Shown here piece after piece: positions 40,266 to 49,312 of a DNA stretch of 64,000 nucleotides. A program made the position numbers and the translations under genes. Source of the DNA: Paludibacteraceae bacterium. Its GTDB lineage: Bacteria; Bacteroidota; Bacteroidia; Bacteroidales; Paludibacteraceae. How positions within the stretch are numbered: the stretch's first letter is position 1; every line of letters starts with the position of its first letter. The notes under the pieces were generated by a model. It saw nothing but the letters and a program-made list of their open reading frames with translations. It was not told where the DNA came from and searched no databases. The stretch spans positions 1 through 64,000 of the forward strand of contig JAQUTW010000004.1 of NCBI GenBank assembly GCA_028694215.1, written 5' to 3'.

Positions 40266-41131
40266 TGAAAGTTTTTATTGATAAATCTGCTATTGAATCA
40301 AACATCAAAAATGCCGAACGTATCACAGGTAAGCCAATAGCTTTGATGTTCAAGGATTTCTACGAATATGTTTATCCGTGTCTTGATGTAAAAAACAATA
40401 TCCTTTCAAAGCATATTGATAATAGCGTTTGCTATTCAATCGGATGCGCTTCAACTCAAAATAATGGCTCTGTTATTAGTTGTTTTCAAGAAGCTCTTAA
40501 ATTTCATAACGATTTCGGGATTAAGAAATTTTACATACCGATAAATTCGCTTGATAATAGAGAAGGCTTTGGCTTGTACAAAGCAACGAAAATGGCTAAT
40601 GTTGTTCGCAAAATGATTCCTGATGCAGAATTGACTGCTATGATAACGTCGGGCTGTATTAATGAATATTTCCTACCTATTTCTTTTTGGAATAGTATGG
40701 ATAATGAAACTCGCTCTGCATTTAACCGTTGGAGTTTAGGTGGCAGCTTTTATCTTGGCCATGAAGAATTCTTTTCTTTTGCCGACGAGATACGAATAGG
40801 CGAGTATATGTTATTTGGGACAATCCCTTTTTGTGAAAAGAATCATTTGTTAGGTCGTAATGGAATCACGTTTAAGACGAGAGTTCTTGCTGTTTATCCT
40901 GAACGTGACGAGTTTATATGCGACTGCGGTTATTCTGTTTGCGACATTCAAAATTGCTCATTTCTTGGATTTAACAAAATAAAAAGAGCATCTGTTGATT
41001 TTGTCGATAGTTCGAGTGACTACGCAATATTTAAGGGATGCAAAGGTGTTGAGGCCGGTTATGAATTGCTATTTGTCCCAGATTACAAATCACTCGTAAA
41101 ATTAAAAAATGTCGAACATGGAATTGTGTAG
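40265..41131 (+). CDS. PLP fold-type III (alanine/ornithine racemase-like) protein
   Basis: VFIDKSAIESNIKNAERITGKPIALMFKDFYEYV, REGFGL, DEIRIGEYMLFG. Confidence 0.65.
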   Translation: MKVFIDKSAIESNIKNAERITGKPIALMFKDFYEYVYPCLDVKNNILSKHIDNSVCYSIGCASTQNNGSVISCFQEALKFHNDFGIKKFYIPINSLDNREGFGLYKATKMANVVRKMIPDAELTAMITSGCINEYFLPISFWNSMDNETRSAFNRWSLGGSFYLGHEEFFSFADEIRIGEYMLFGTIPFCEKNHLLGRNGITFKTRVLAVYPERDEFICDCGYSVCDIQNCSFLGFNKIKRASVDFVDSSSDYAIFKGCKGVEAGYELLFVPDYKSLVKLKNVEHGIV

Positions 41132-43127
41132 AACGATAGGGTTTGAACTTGAAGTTGCTAATGTTGATAAAAGCAAGGTAACGCTTCCTGAAGGATATTC
41201 GTGGAGTGAAGATGAAACGATTGTCAACACGAATGGCAAAATCGTAAAGAGCCGTACATCTTTATTTGGTGGAGAATTGAACACAAGACCGATGTCTTTA
41301 TGTCAGAGCGATAGGGACGAATTTCGTAACGTTGTCAAGCAGATATTTGAAAATGGTGGACGTAACACTTGGAACAAAGGTTTTGACGGACACATCTACG
41401 CCGGCGATTTGTCGATAGACCAATTGAAGAATGTTTTTTTGTTAAGCTACTATACGTCTGTTTTTATTAAGGAATATGCCGATATGGGTGGCTGGCTTGA
41501 ATACAGCACGCAGGCACCAACTCCTACGCTTGAGTTCGTTAAAAAAGTAAGATGTTCTACCAATTTTAGCGAACTTGAAAACGTGTTCGCAAATTCGTCT
41601 GTTAAAGGATATGTTAGGCACATCATAAACATAACCTCTTACTACAAGCATAAGACGATAGAGTTTCGCATCTTTAATCCGACAGAGGATTTTGCAGATA
41701 TAGAAGCATCTGCGTTGTTTATGTTTCGATTTTTGAATTACGCTATTTCACATACGGAAGAAGATTTCAAACAGATTGGTACGATGGATGACTTCAAACG
41801 TGAATTGAAGCTGCATTATCCGCTTGCAAAAAAGATAGCACCGTTGATTTTTTCAGGCGACCAAACTTCCGAACGTGATAGAACCGTTTCTCGTGCTTAT
41901 CCTCTTTCAAGCCCTATCATTAAAATGATAGTCGAAGAAAGTGATGATGAGTTGGCAATCGTCAATCCGTTTTTGTATTCATCTGAATTGAGTTTGTACA
42001 AGCGCAAAAAACTGACGATTTACAATAGTGATGAATTAAACCACATCATTTATCTGCTTGCGATAGGCGATTTAAGGCTTAAATACAACGGAAAATTTTC
42101 ATTTTTCGAAGACTACAATTCGTCAGATGCAGAAACGCAACTTTCGTTGCTCTTTATCATGCACCGATTGAAAAACTATTTGAGTGAAAGCGAATTTGAC
42201 CGTAATACACTTGAAGCGTATAAAGCGAAGTTGCCTGAAAGCATAGAAAAACTGCGGTCTGTATCAAGTGAGCTTGTCAAAATGTTTTCTCAATGCCGGT
42301 ACGTCAATGGAACGGTAGAAGATGCTATCGAAAATGAAAAGTGCATTTTTTGGCAGTACAACAACAATTCAAAGGCTCGTTCAACGGTGTTTTTTGTGCG
42401 CAAATACACTAATTACGATTTGGAGTACGAAGAACGGTTGCCGGATTATTACAATTTGCTTGAACGGTTGTCAGGAGAACAACATTTTCTAATGGTAAGC
42501 GCAAATGAGTATTTGCCATTAAAGAAAATCGGTAAAAAAGGTAAGCAATTTTTTTACTCAAACAAGGATTCAAAGAAAGTGATTACTACGAGCACGGAAG
42601 CGTACAAAAACGTGTCTGTTTTAGTTCCGCCTGACGATTTATCCATAAACGATGTAAAGTTGCTTAAAATCGCTCAATTTGCGCCAAAAGATTTTATCGA
42701 AATACAGCGGTTGTTTGTAAAAAAAGTAGATAAAGTGTCTATTGCTAACGTTGCGTTTCTCGTAATGTATGACAAGTATTGTCTTGGTGGTTTCGCATTT
42801 TCTTTTCCGAAAGACCGTTCGTATGATTTGTGGCTGTTAAGTGATTTCGCAACGAACAACAAAGTGTACAGATTGAGCAAACTTATACTTTTGTGCATTA
42901 AGTCAGAGCTAACTAAAAAAGCATTGCAACGCTACATGAAGCGTTCCGTTGAAACAATTTACACGAAAGCATATACCACCAATCCGGTAAGTATGAAATA
43001 TCGTGGATTGTTCAACAAGGTAAAGTTGGATGAGCCTAAAAAGTATTTGAAGTATGAAACCGTGCTTGGCACTTGCGGAAATGCCGCACAAATTATTGAT
43101 GAATACCAAAAAATAATAAAAAGATGA
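41109..43127 (+). CDS. Amidoligase (Amidoligase_2-like) fused to a C-terminal GNAT/Mom-like domain
   Basis: IGFELEV, GGELNTRP, GHIYAG, YKHKTIEFRIFNPT; C-terminal LGGFAFSFP...LLSDF...LSKLILLCIKSEL...TKAYTTNPVSMKYRGLF. Confidence 0.7.
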   Translation: MSNMELCRTIGFELEVANVDKSKVTLPEGYSWSEDETIVNTNGKIVKSRTSLFGGELNTRPMSLCQSDRDEFRNVVKQIFENGGRNTWNKGFDGHIYAGDLSIDQLKNVFLLSYYTSVFIKEYADMGGWLEYSTQAPTPTLEFVKKVRCSTNFSELENVFANSSVKGYVRHIINITSYYKHKTIEFRIFNPTEDFADIEASALFMFRFLNYAISHTEEDFKQIGTMDDFKRELKLHYPLAKKIAPLIFSGDQTSERDRTVSRAYPLSSPIIKMIVEESDDELAIVNPFLYSSELSLYKRKKLTIYNSDELNHIIYLLAIGDLRLKYNGKFSFFEDYNSSDAETQLSLLFIMHRLKNYLSESEFDRNTLEAYKAKLPESIEKLRSVSSELVKMFSQCRYVNGTVEDAIENEKCIFWQYNNNSKARSTVFFVRKYTNYDLEYEERLPDYYNLLERLSGEQHFLMVSANEYLPLKKIGKKGKQFFYSNKDSKKVITTSTEAYKNVSVLVPPDDLSINDVKLLKIAQFAPKDFIEIQRLFVKKVDKVSIANVAFLVMYDKYCLGGFAFSFPKDRSYDLWLLSDFATNNKVYRLSKLILLCIKSELTKKALQRYMKRSVETIYTKAYTTNPVSMKYRGLFNKVKLDEPKKYLKYETVLGTCGNAAQIIDEYQKIIKR

Positions 43128-43849
43128 GCAGTGAAAAATGGAAGTTCGCACATATCAACGTAGAAGAGATTGTGCCGGCTAAAGAAAATGCCAATAAAAT
43201 GTCTGATGCCGATTTCGACCAACTTGTAAAAAACATCAAGAAAAGTGGTGGCTTGTCTGGTGCTATTACGTGCTACAAGCGTTCGGAAGATGGCAAGTTT
43301 GTTTTGATTAGCGGACATCACCGTTTTAGGGCGTGCGTGAAACTTTGTTATCCAACCGTTCCTGTCGTTTATGCTGATGAGGCAGATATGGATAAAGACG
43401 AAATTATTGCTTTGCAGTTGTCGCACAATTCGCTTCACGGCGAAGATAATAAAGGCATATTGAAACGATTATTTGATGAAATCGAAAGCATTGATTACAA
43501 GGAGTTCGCACATATCAACGTAGATGAGATTGGCTCTATTGATACGTTTAACGCGTCTCTTGTCCCGCTTGCCGAGCATTACAGCGTTTCGTTCGTTCTG
43601 TATAAGAATGATATGAATTTGATTGACGAACTGATTGGAAACGTGTCGGAGCAGATAAACAAGTCGGATGTAGTGATACTCGCAAATCAAGACAACACGG
43701 AAGATATGCTTATGGAGTTGTCGAAACGTGTGGCAAACAAGTATGATATTAAGTCATCGCACATTGCGTTTTCAAAGATTTTACAACTTGCCAAAAAACA
43801 ATTTGACTATGAAAATCAACAAGGTTTGGATAGTAACGACAAGTCGTGA
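43124..43849 (+). CDS. ParB/Srx-fold N-terminal domain protein
   Basis: VEEIVPAKENANKMSDADFDQLVKNIKKSGG...LISGHHRFRACVKL. Confidence 0.8.
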   Translation: MSSEKWKFAHINVEEIVPAKENANKMSDADFDQLVKNIKKSGGLSGAITCYKRSEDGKFVLISGHHRFRACVKLCYPTVPVVYADEADMDKDEIIALQLSHNSLHGEDNKGILKRLFDEIESIDYKEFAHINVDEIGSIDTFNASLVPLAEHYSVSFVLYKNDMNLIDELIGNVSEQINKSDVVILANQDNTEDMLMELSKRVANKYDIKSSHIAFSKILQLAKKQFDYENQQGLDSNDKS

Positions 43850-44711
43850 ACTTGCGTTATTGGCACCGGATTATAAGGTTGCCGAAATAAAGGCCGCAAT
43901 GTCGCCTATTGATGTTGAGCGTGTCTGTGTCGATGAAGAAACGTGGTTTGACGGCGATGTTGAAAATGATGTCGTTTTAGTTGAAACACGGCTTGATTTT
44001 ATCATACGGCATTTGGAATCGTGTGGTTATCGACATACAGGCGAAAGCCCATTTACGTTGAGTTTTAACCGTGATAAGACATTGCTGAAAGGCTGTAAAT
44101 ATATCAGAACGCCACGAATGTTTACCATTGATGAAGTTGTCGATGGTGTTGAATATTTCGTTAAACCGAAATTTTCTGAAAACAGTATCGGAATAGATGA
44201 GAGGTCTTTGTGTAAAAGCCGTAAAGAGGTTTTGGAACGTGTTGATTACCTAAAACTTCGCTATCGTTGCGAACCCCTGATTGAGGAATATATCGACGGA
44301 TTGGAATGTACGGTTGGCGTTGTAAATTGTAATGGAAACGAACACTTTTTCCCGATAGTAATAAATCCTAATTGCGGTTGTAATTGGATAACAGAAAGGG
44401 CAAAAAATGGCGATACGGAAACGTTTCTTGATATGGAAAAAATTGTTGGCCATGAATTGTGTAATAAGATAATTCTTGCTGCGTTCGACGTTTTCTGTAA
44501 AGTTAAAGCGCACCACTATATGCGCATCGATATGCGCATCGACAAAAATGGAGTTCCTTACATCATTGAAACAAATTTATATCCGGGACTTGCTGGAAAT
44601 GGTTACTTGTACAGAGGTTTTGAGGTACAAGGAAGAAGTTATCATGAAATGATTAATGTTATTTTAGAAAGTGCATTCAAAACAGATTACTATGGGACAA
44701 AGAGTATCTAA
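43809..44711 (+). CDS. ATP-grasp ligase, D-Ala-D-Ala ligase-like
   Basis: YFVKPKFSENSIGI, EPLIEEYIDGLECTVGVV, YMRIDMRIDKNGVPYIIETNLYPGL; start corrected from 43728. Confidence 0.85.
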   Translation: MKINKVWIVTTSRELALLAPDYKVAEIKAAMSPIDVERVCVDEETWFDGDVENDVVLVETRLDFIIRHLESCGYRHTGESPFTLSFNRDKTLLKGCKYIRTPRMFTIDEVVDGVEYFVKPKFSENSIGIDERSLCKSRKEVLERVDYLKLRYRCEPLIEEYIDGLECTVGVVNCNGNEHFFPIVINPNCGCNWITERAKNGDTETFLDMEKIVGHELCNKIILAAFDVFCKVKAHHYMRIDMRIDKNGVPYIIETNLYPGLAGNGYLYRGFEVQGRSYHEMINVILESAFKTDYYGTKSI

Positions 44712-45030
44712 AACAAGGGTTGCGGAGTTATTCGCAAAGAAAGGTTGCAACATTTATGCTACTTGTGAAGCTGCCGGAATATCACGGCGAACCTTTTATA
44801 ATTGGTTGAATAGGGATAAGAAATTTTCTCAACTTATAGAGGATTCGCAAGAGGCATTGCTTGATGCCGCAGAATCGAAGTTGATTTCAAAAATCAATGA
44901 TGGCGATACAACAAGCATTATTTTCTTTCTCAAAACGAAAGGTAAGAAACGTGGTTATGTTGAGCAGATTGAACAAAAAGTCGAGGTTAATCCTTTTTTG
45001 GAATTGATGAAATCGTTGCCTGATGAATGA
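44692..45030 (+). CDS. Terminase small subunit-like
   Basis: HTH GCNIYATCEAAGISRRTFYNWLNRDKKFSQLIEDSQE upstream of TerL; start corrected from 44671. Confidence 0.75.
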   Translation: MGQRVSKTRVAELFAKKGCNIYATCEAAGISRRTFYNWLNRDKKFSQLIEDSQEALLDAAESKLISKINDGDTTSIIFFLKTKGKKRGYVEQIEQKVEVNPFLELMKSLPDE

Positions 45031-46556
45031 TGACAGACGAAAAGTCACATAGATTGATGCTTGAGTGGCGTGCCGATTGGAACAAGTTTGTCCGTGATGT
45101 ATTGAAAGCTCGACTTGACAAAGAACAGCAGGAAATAATCACTTCGGTACAGTTCAATAAAATGACGGCAGTTGCAAGCGGTACGGCAAGGGGAAAGGAC
45201 TTTGTGGCCGCTTGTGCTTCTATGTGCTTTATGTATCTGACACCACGATTTGACAAATCAGGAAATCTTGTAAAAAACACGAAAATTGCAATGACAGCAC
45301 CAACAGGCAGACAGGTGTCTAACATTATGACACCGGAAGTCCGCCGTTTGTTTCGTAATGCAAAATTTCTTCCCGGCAGACTTGTGTACGATGATATTCG
45401 GACAGACTTTGAAGAATGGTTCTTGACGGGGTTTAAGGCTTCCGATGATTATACAGAGGCGTGGTCAGGATTCCATGCCGTTAATACGATGTTCGTTGTT
45501 ACGGAAGCATCAGGTATATCCGAAAAGACATTTAATGCCATTGAGGGTAACTTGCAGGGCAATTCTCGTATGTTGATAGTGTTCAACCCGAACGTAACAT
45601 CAGGCTACGCAGCAAGGGCGATGAAAGCCGAACGTTTCCATAAATTCCGGCTTAATTCCCTCAATGCCGAAAATGTTGTGACGAAAGAAAACCGCATTCC
45701 CGGACAAGTTGATTATGATTGGGTAAAGGATAAAGTCGAAACATGGTGTTCGCCAATTCTTGGATCTGACTTTTCTGAAGGCGATGGCGATTTCAAATTT
45801 GAAAAAAAACTTTACCGGCCAAACGATTTGTTTCGCGTAAAGGTGCTCGGTATGTTCCCGAAAGTAAGCGAGGACGTTCTTATTCCTTACGAATGGATTG
45901 AATTGGCTAATGAACGTTGGCAAAAATTGCAGGATGAAAATTACGTACCTCATTATTCCACACCATTACGCGTTGGTGTCGATGTTGCTGGTATGGGACG
46001 TGATAACAGTATTTGGTGTCATCGTTACGATAATTATGTTCCACAGATTGATGCGCATCAATCTGCTGGTAAGGCAGACCACATGCACGTTGCCGGTGTA
46101 ACTGCTAACTTGTTGAGAAGTGACACACACAAGTGCTACGCTTTCATTGATACGATAGGCGAGGGTGCCGGCGTGTATTCTCGGCTCAAGGAACTTGGAT
46201 ATGATAACGCAATATCTTGCAAATATAGCGAGGGAACAAAAGGGTTGCACGATAAGACCGGCGAATATTCATTTGCGAATATGAGGGCTTATCTGTATTG
46301 GTGCGTAAGGGAGTGGCTCGACCCGAAAAACAAGACCGGCGCCGCGTTGCCACCTTGTGACAAACTTACAGAAGAAGCAACAGATACGCATTGGGAATTT
46401 CAAAGTGATGGTTCTATCATTATTGAGAAGAAAGATGCGATAAAGAAAAGAATTAAACGGTCGCCTGACTTTTTCGATGCACTTGCAAATACGTTTTATC
46501 CAAACTCTTACAACAATAGCGATGTGTTAAATGATTTGTTATCAGACGCACTGTAA
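45027..46556 (+). CDS. Terminase large subunit
   Basis: P-loop variant ASGTARGKDFVAA, VTEASGISEKTFNAIEGNLQG, nuclease-type VGVDVAGMGRDNSI. Confidence 0.88.
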   Translation: MMTDEKSHRLMLEWRADWNKFVRDVLKARLDKEQQEIITSVQFNKMTAVASGTARGKDFVAACASMCFMYLTPRFDKSGNLVKNTKIAMTAPTGRQVSNIMTPEVRRLFRNAKFLPGRLVYDDIRTDFEEWFLTGFKASDDYTEAWSGFHAVNTMFVVTEASGISEKTFNAIEGNLQGNSRMLIVFNPNVTSGYAARAMKAERFHKFRLNSLNAENVVTKENRIPGQVDYDWVKDKVETWCSPILGSDFSEGDGDFKFEKKLYRPNDLFRVKVLGMFPKVSEDVLIPYEWIELANERWQKLQDENYVPHYSTPLRVGVDVAGMGRDNSIWCHRYDNYVPQIDAHQSAGKADHMHVAGVTANLLRSDTHKCYAFIDTIGEGAGVYSRLKELGYDNAISCKYSEGTKGLHDKTGEYSFANMRAYLYWCVREWLDPKNKTGAALPPCDKLTEEATDTHWEFQSDGSIIIEKKDAIKKRIKRSPDFFDALANTFYPNSYNNSDVLNDLLSDAL

Positions 46557-46561
46557 TTTTT

Positions 46562-46600
46562 AAAAGTGTGTATTTAATACACACTTTTTGTTTATCTTTG
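46562..46600 (+). promoter_or_regulatory. Operator copy 2 (27-bp perfect palindrome) plus TATCTTTG promoter
   Basis: AAAAGTGTGTATT-T-AATACACACTTTT then TATCTTTG. Confidence 0.85.
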
Positions 46601-46615
46601 TCAAAATTTTCAATT

Positions 46616-48019
46616 ATGACTATCGAAGAAATTTTATCCGGCAATGATGCTTGTACTAAGATTGCAAATCTCAAGAACAGCAAGAACGTTGTTGTCCCAC
46701 CGATTGAGAAAATCAGAAAGGATTACAACCCACTAAATCATGATGTCAATAACGAAGTACTGCGTCCGAATAAGAAGCGCAAGGATAAACCTGACGAAAA
46801 GGTCGCGCGCATTTCTTTGGGATTACAGCAACTTGTTGTAAGGCGCATGACCGAATTCATGTTTGCTATTCCTGTGAAACGTGTATATCACGGCGCTGAT
46901 AAATCTGACCGGCATCGTGAAGCCGCAAAATCAATTGAAGCGATTTTCACGAAGTCGCATATCGACAGCGAAAACATCAAACGTGCACACGATTACTTCG
47001 CTTGTTGTGAAATCGCAACGTTATGGTATAACGTTAAGAAAGCTAATTCTGATTACGGCTTCAAGAGCGAGAACAAAGTTCGATGTAAAACTTATTCGCC
47101 GCTCAATGGATACAATCTTTATCCGTATTTTGACGAGTATGGCGATATGCTTGCGATGTCAGTCGAATACGAAGTGATCGGAATAAATAATAAACGGACG
47201 ACTTATTTTGACACTTGGACAGAAAGCCGGCACATACGTTGGCAGATTGGTGACGGAAAATCTTACGATGAAATAATCAACGAAGAAAATCCGATTGGTA
47301 AAATACCTTACATCTATTCTAACAGGCGTGAGCCTATTTGGGAACTGACGAACTCGATTGTCAATGAGATAGAAATGACTTTATCGCGCAACAGCGATGT
47401 GATTGCATACAACTCCGCACCGTTGCTTGTTGTTAAAGGCGAACTTGTAAACGATTCAGAAGCAAAGGGCGAAAGCAGGCGTGTCTATCAGATTAAAGGC
47501 GATAACGGCGACATTCACTATGTTTCTTGGCAGCAAGCGATTGATTCTATCAAGTTTCAGATTGATATGCTTTTGAAGCTGTTTTGGATGCAGTTGCAAC
47601 TCCCAGATATATCGCTTGAAAATTTGCGTGGCATGACTGCTTCCGGTGAAGCGATGAAAACGTTGCTAACAGATGCACACTTGAAAGTTGGCGATGAAAA
47701 AGGTGCTTTCTTGGAGTTGTTTGAGCGCGAGGGTAACGTTGTTAAGGCGTTCCTTAAAAGACTTCAACCGTCTTGGTCGTCAATCATTGACGAAATCGAA
47801 ATCGAGCACGTTATCACTCCTTTTATACAAAACGACGAAGCCGCAGAAATTGACAAGTTGTTAAAGTTGAACGGACAAAAGCCGTTGTTGTCGCAAAAGG
47901 AATCAATAGAACAACTTGGCTGGACAAAAGATGCCGACAAAACCTTAAAAGCCATACGGCAAGAAGAAGCTGATACTTCACAACAGCGGTTCAATGTATT
48001 TAACGAAACTGCAGAATGA
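46616..48019 (+). CDS. Phage portal protein
   Basis: ~470 aa after TerL; LQLPDISLENLRGMTASGEAMKTLL...; start corrected from 46568. Confidence 0.85.
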   Translation: MTIEEILSGNDACTKIANLKNSKNVVVPPIEKIRKDYNPLNHDVNNEVLRPNKKRKDKPDEKVARISLGLQQLVVRRMTEFMFAIPVKRVYHGADKSDRHREAAKSIEAIFTKSHIDSENIKRAHDYFACCEIATLWYNVKKANSDYGFKSENKVRCKTYSPLNGYNLYPYFDEYGDMLAMSVEYEVIGINNKRTTYFDTWTESRHIRWQIGDGKSYDEIINEENPIGKIPYIYSNRREPIWELTNSIVNEIEMTLSRNSDVIAYNSAPLLVVKGELVNDSEAKGESRRVYQIKGDNGDIHYVSWQQAIDSIKFQIDMLLKLFWMQLQLPDISLENLRGMTASGEAMKTLLTDAHLKVGDEKGAFLELFEREGNVVKAFLKRLQPSWSSIIDEIEIEHVITPFIQNDEAAEIDKLLKLNGQKPLLSQKESIEQLGWTKDADKTLKAIRQEEADTSQQRFNVFNETAE

Positions 48020-48065
48020 TAATAAAAGAGTTGCTACGGCAGCTCTTTTTTTTGTCCTTGTTTGT

Positions 48066-48195
48066 AAAAGTTAAATCTTTGATTATCAGAAAAATAATTT
48101 GTTTTTTGTTTGGTATATTCAAACAAAATCACTACCTTTATATCAGGAAATCAAACACTTAACTAATTAAACAAAGTCCCGAAAGGGCGAACAAA
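48066..48195 (+). promoter_or_regulatory. Promoter repeat F with TTTTGTTTG palindrome and GNRA-hairpin leader
   Basis: Nearly identical to repeat E. Confidence 0.75.
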
Positions 48196-48462
48196 ATGAA
48201 CTTTCCAAAAATAAGTCAAAATTTAATGCATTTGGCAATATACAGCGTGCAGCGTAATATGCCAAACGAATCAATAGAAGACGCAATTGATTTGCACTTT
48301 TTGGCAATAAGATTAAAAAATTTCAGGACACCAGATTTTAAATTTTATTTTAATCTCGATAAAGGTTCGGTTGATTATATGAAGTTAGAAATAACGGAGT
48401 TGTTTTCTGGGAATAGAAAGTGCTTCGTTGTTGAAAATATGTACGACTATTGTTTTATGTAA
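48196..48462 (+). CDS. Hypothetical phage protein
   Basis: ORF after promoter repeat F. Confidence 0.5.
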   Translation: MNFPKISQNLMHLAIYSVQRNMPNESIEDAIDLHFLAIRLKNFRTPDFKFYFNLDKGSVDYMKLEITELFSGNRKCFVVENMYDYCFM

Positions 48463-48483
48463 TAACTATAAAATTTTTGAATT

Positions 48484-48837
48484 ATGGGATTTTTCAGTTG
48501 GAAAACGCAAGACACAAACAGGAGTATTGCAAATCGGCACAGTTGTATGCCTGTATTTAACGTAATCATGACCGACAACAAAGGTAATCAATGGGAAGAA
48601 GATAATTACGATGGTTATGGAGTATTCGGCGGAAAGGACTATTACGAGTTGCTTGCCGAAATGAATGGACTTGGAAATGACCGAAGTAAAGGGATTAAAC
48701 TCGCATTTTCAGAAAGCATCGCAAATGTATTTGAAAATGGCAATCAAAAGATTTTATTCCCGTCACTTTCAGAAGATGGAAAATACTACGACGGAATTTC
48801 TCCTGAAATCTGTGAGTGTCAAGGATTCTTTTATTAA
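48484..48837 (+). CDS. Phage protein of MGFFSWKTQDTxRSIAN type
   Basis: Recognisable phage-associated N-terminus. Confidence 0.6.
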   Translation: MGFFSWKTQDTNRSIANRHSCMPVFNVIMTDNKGNQWEEDNYDGYGVFGGKDYYELLAEMNGLGNDRSKGIKLAFSESIANVFENGNQKILFPSLSEDGKYYDGISPEICECQGFFY

Positions 48838-48857
48838 TGATTTAATTTAGTAGTAAT

Positions 48858-49226
48858 ATGGAAACAGAAAGAATTCAAGAAGTAAACGATACTGCTAAAT
48901 ACATCAACAGTATCATCGGAAGCCAAATGGCTGTCAGAATGAGTTGGGGCTTTATTGACCCTGCCGCTATATTGTACAACGATATGCCGGCATTGCAATT
49001 CCACGTTGCAGGCTTTCAGCATCAAGGAAATGTAGTTGTAGCTCTTAATGAAGGTGCTGATTTGTTTGATATATTTCTACTTAAACGTAATGGAAAAATC
49101 AAGAAACATATCGATGGCGTTTACTTTGACGAGCTTCTAAGTGTGCTTGATAGGAATATCGAAACAGGAAACATGAGTGCAGACCAATATCAAGAAAAGG
49201 TAAATAATGCCGTGTATAGTATTTAA
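48858..49226 (+). CDS. Hypothetical phage protein
   Basis: ORF. Confidence 0.5.
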   Translation: METERIQEVNDTAKYINSIIGSQMAVRMSWGFIDPAAILYNDMPALQFHVAGFQHQGNVVVALNEGADLFDIFLLKRNGKIKKHIDGVYFDELLSVLDRNIETGNMSADQYQEKVNNAVYSI

Positions 49227-49312
49227 TTTCTTGAATGATAGATTATTAATAAGATTTAAAATAAACGTGAAATATAAACTTCCGTTTACATATTTCACAT
49301 AAAAAAAAGAGT

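Noticed and set aside
39867-44711. Thymidine hypermodification pathway (hmU kinase / aGPT-PPlase type)
   Set aside because: No thymidylate synthase homologue, hmU kinase or pyrophosphorylase recognised in the window, so the specific pathway is not claimed.
46562-46600. Late palindrome read as a terminator after TerL
   Set aside because: Lies upstream of a good -7 element at the same spacing as the other copies, and the mirrored base changes fit a DNA operator better; a dual role cannot be excluded.
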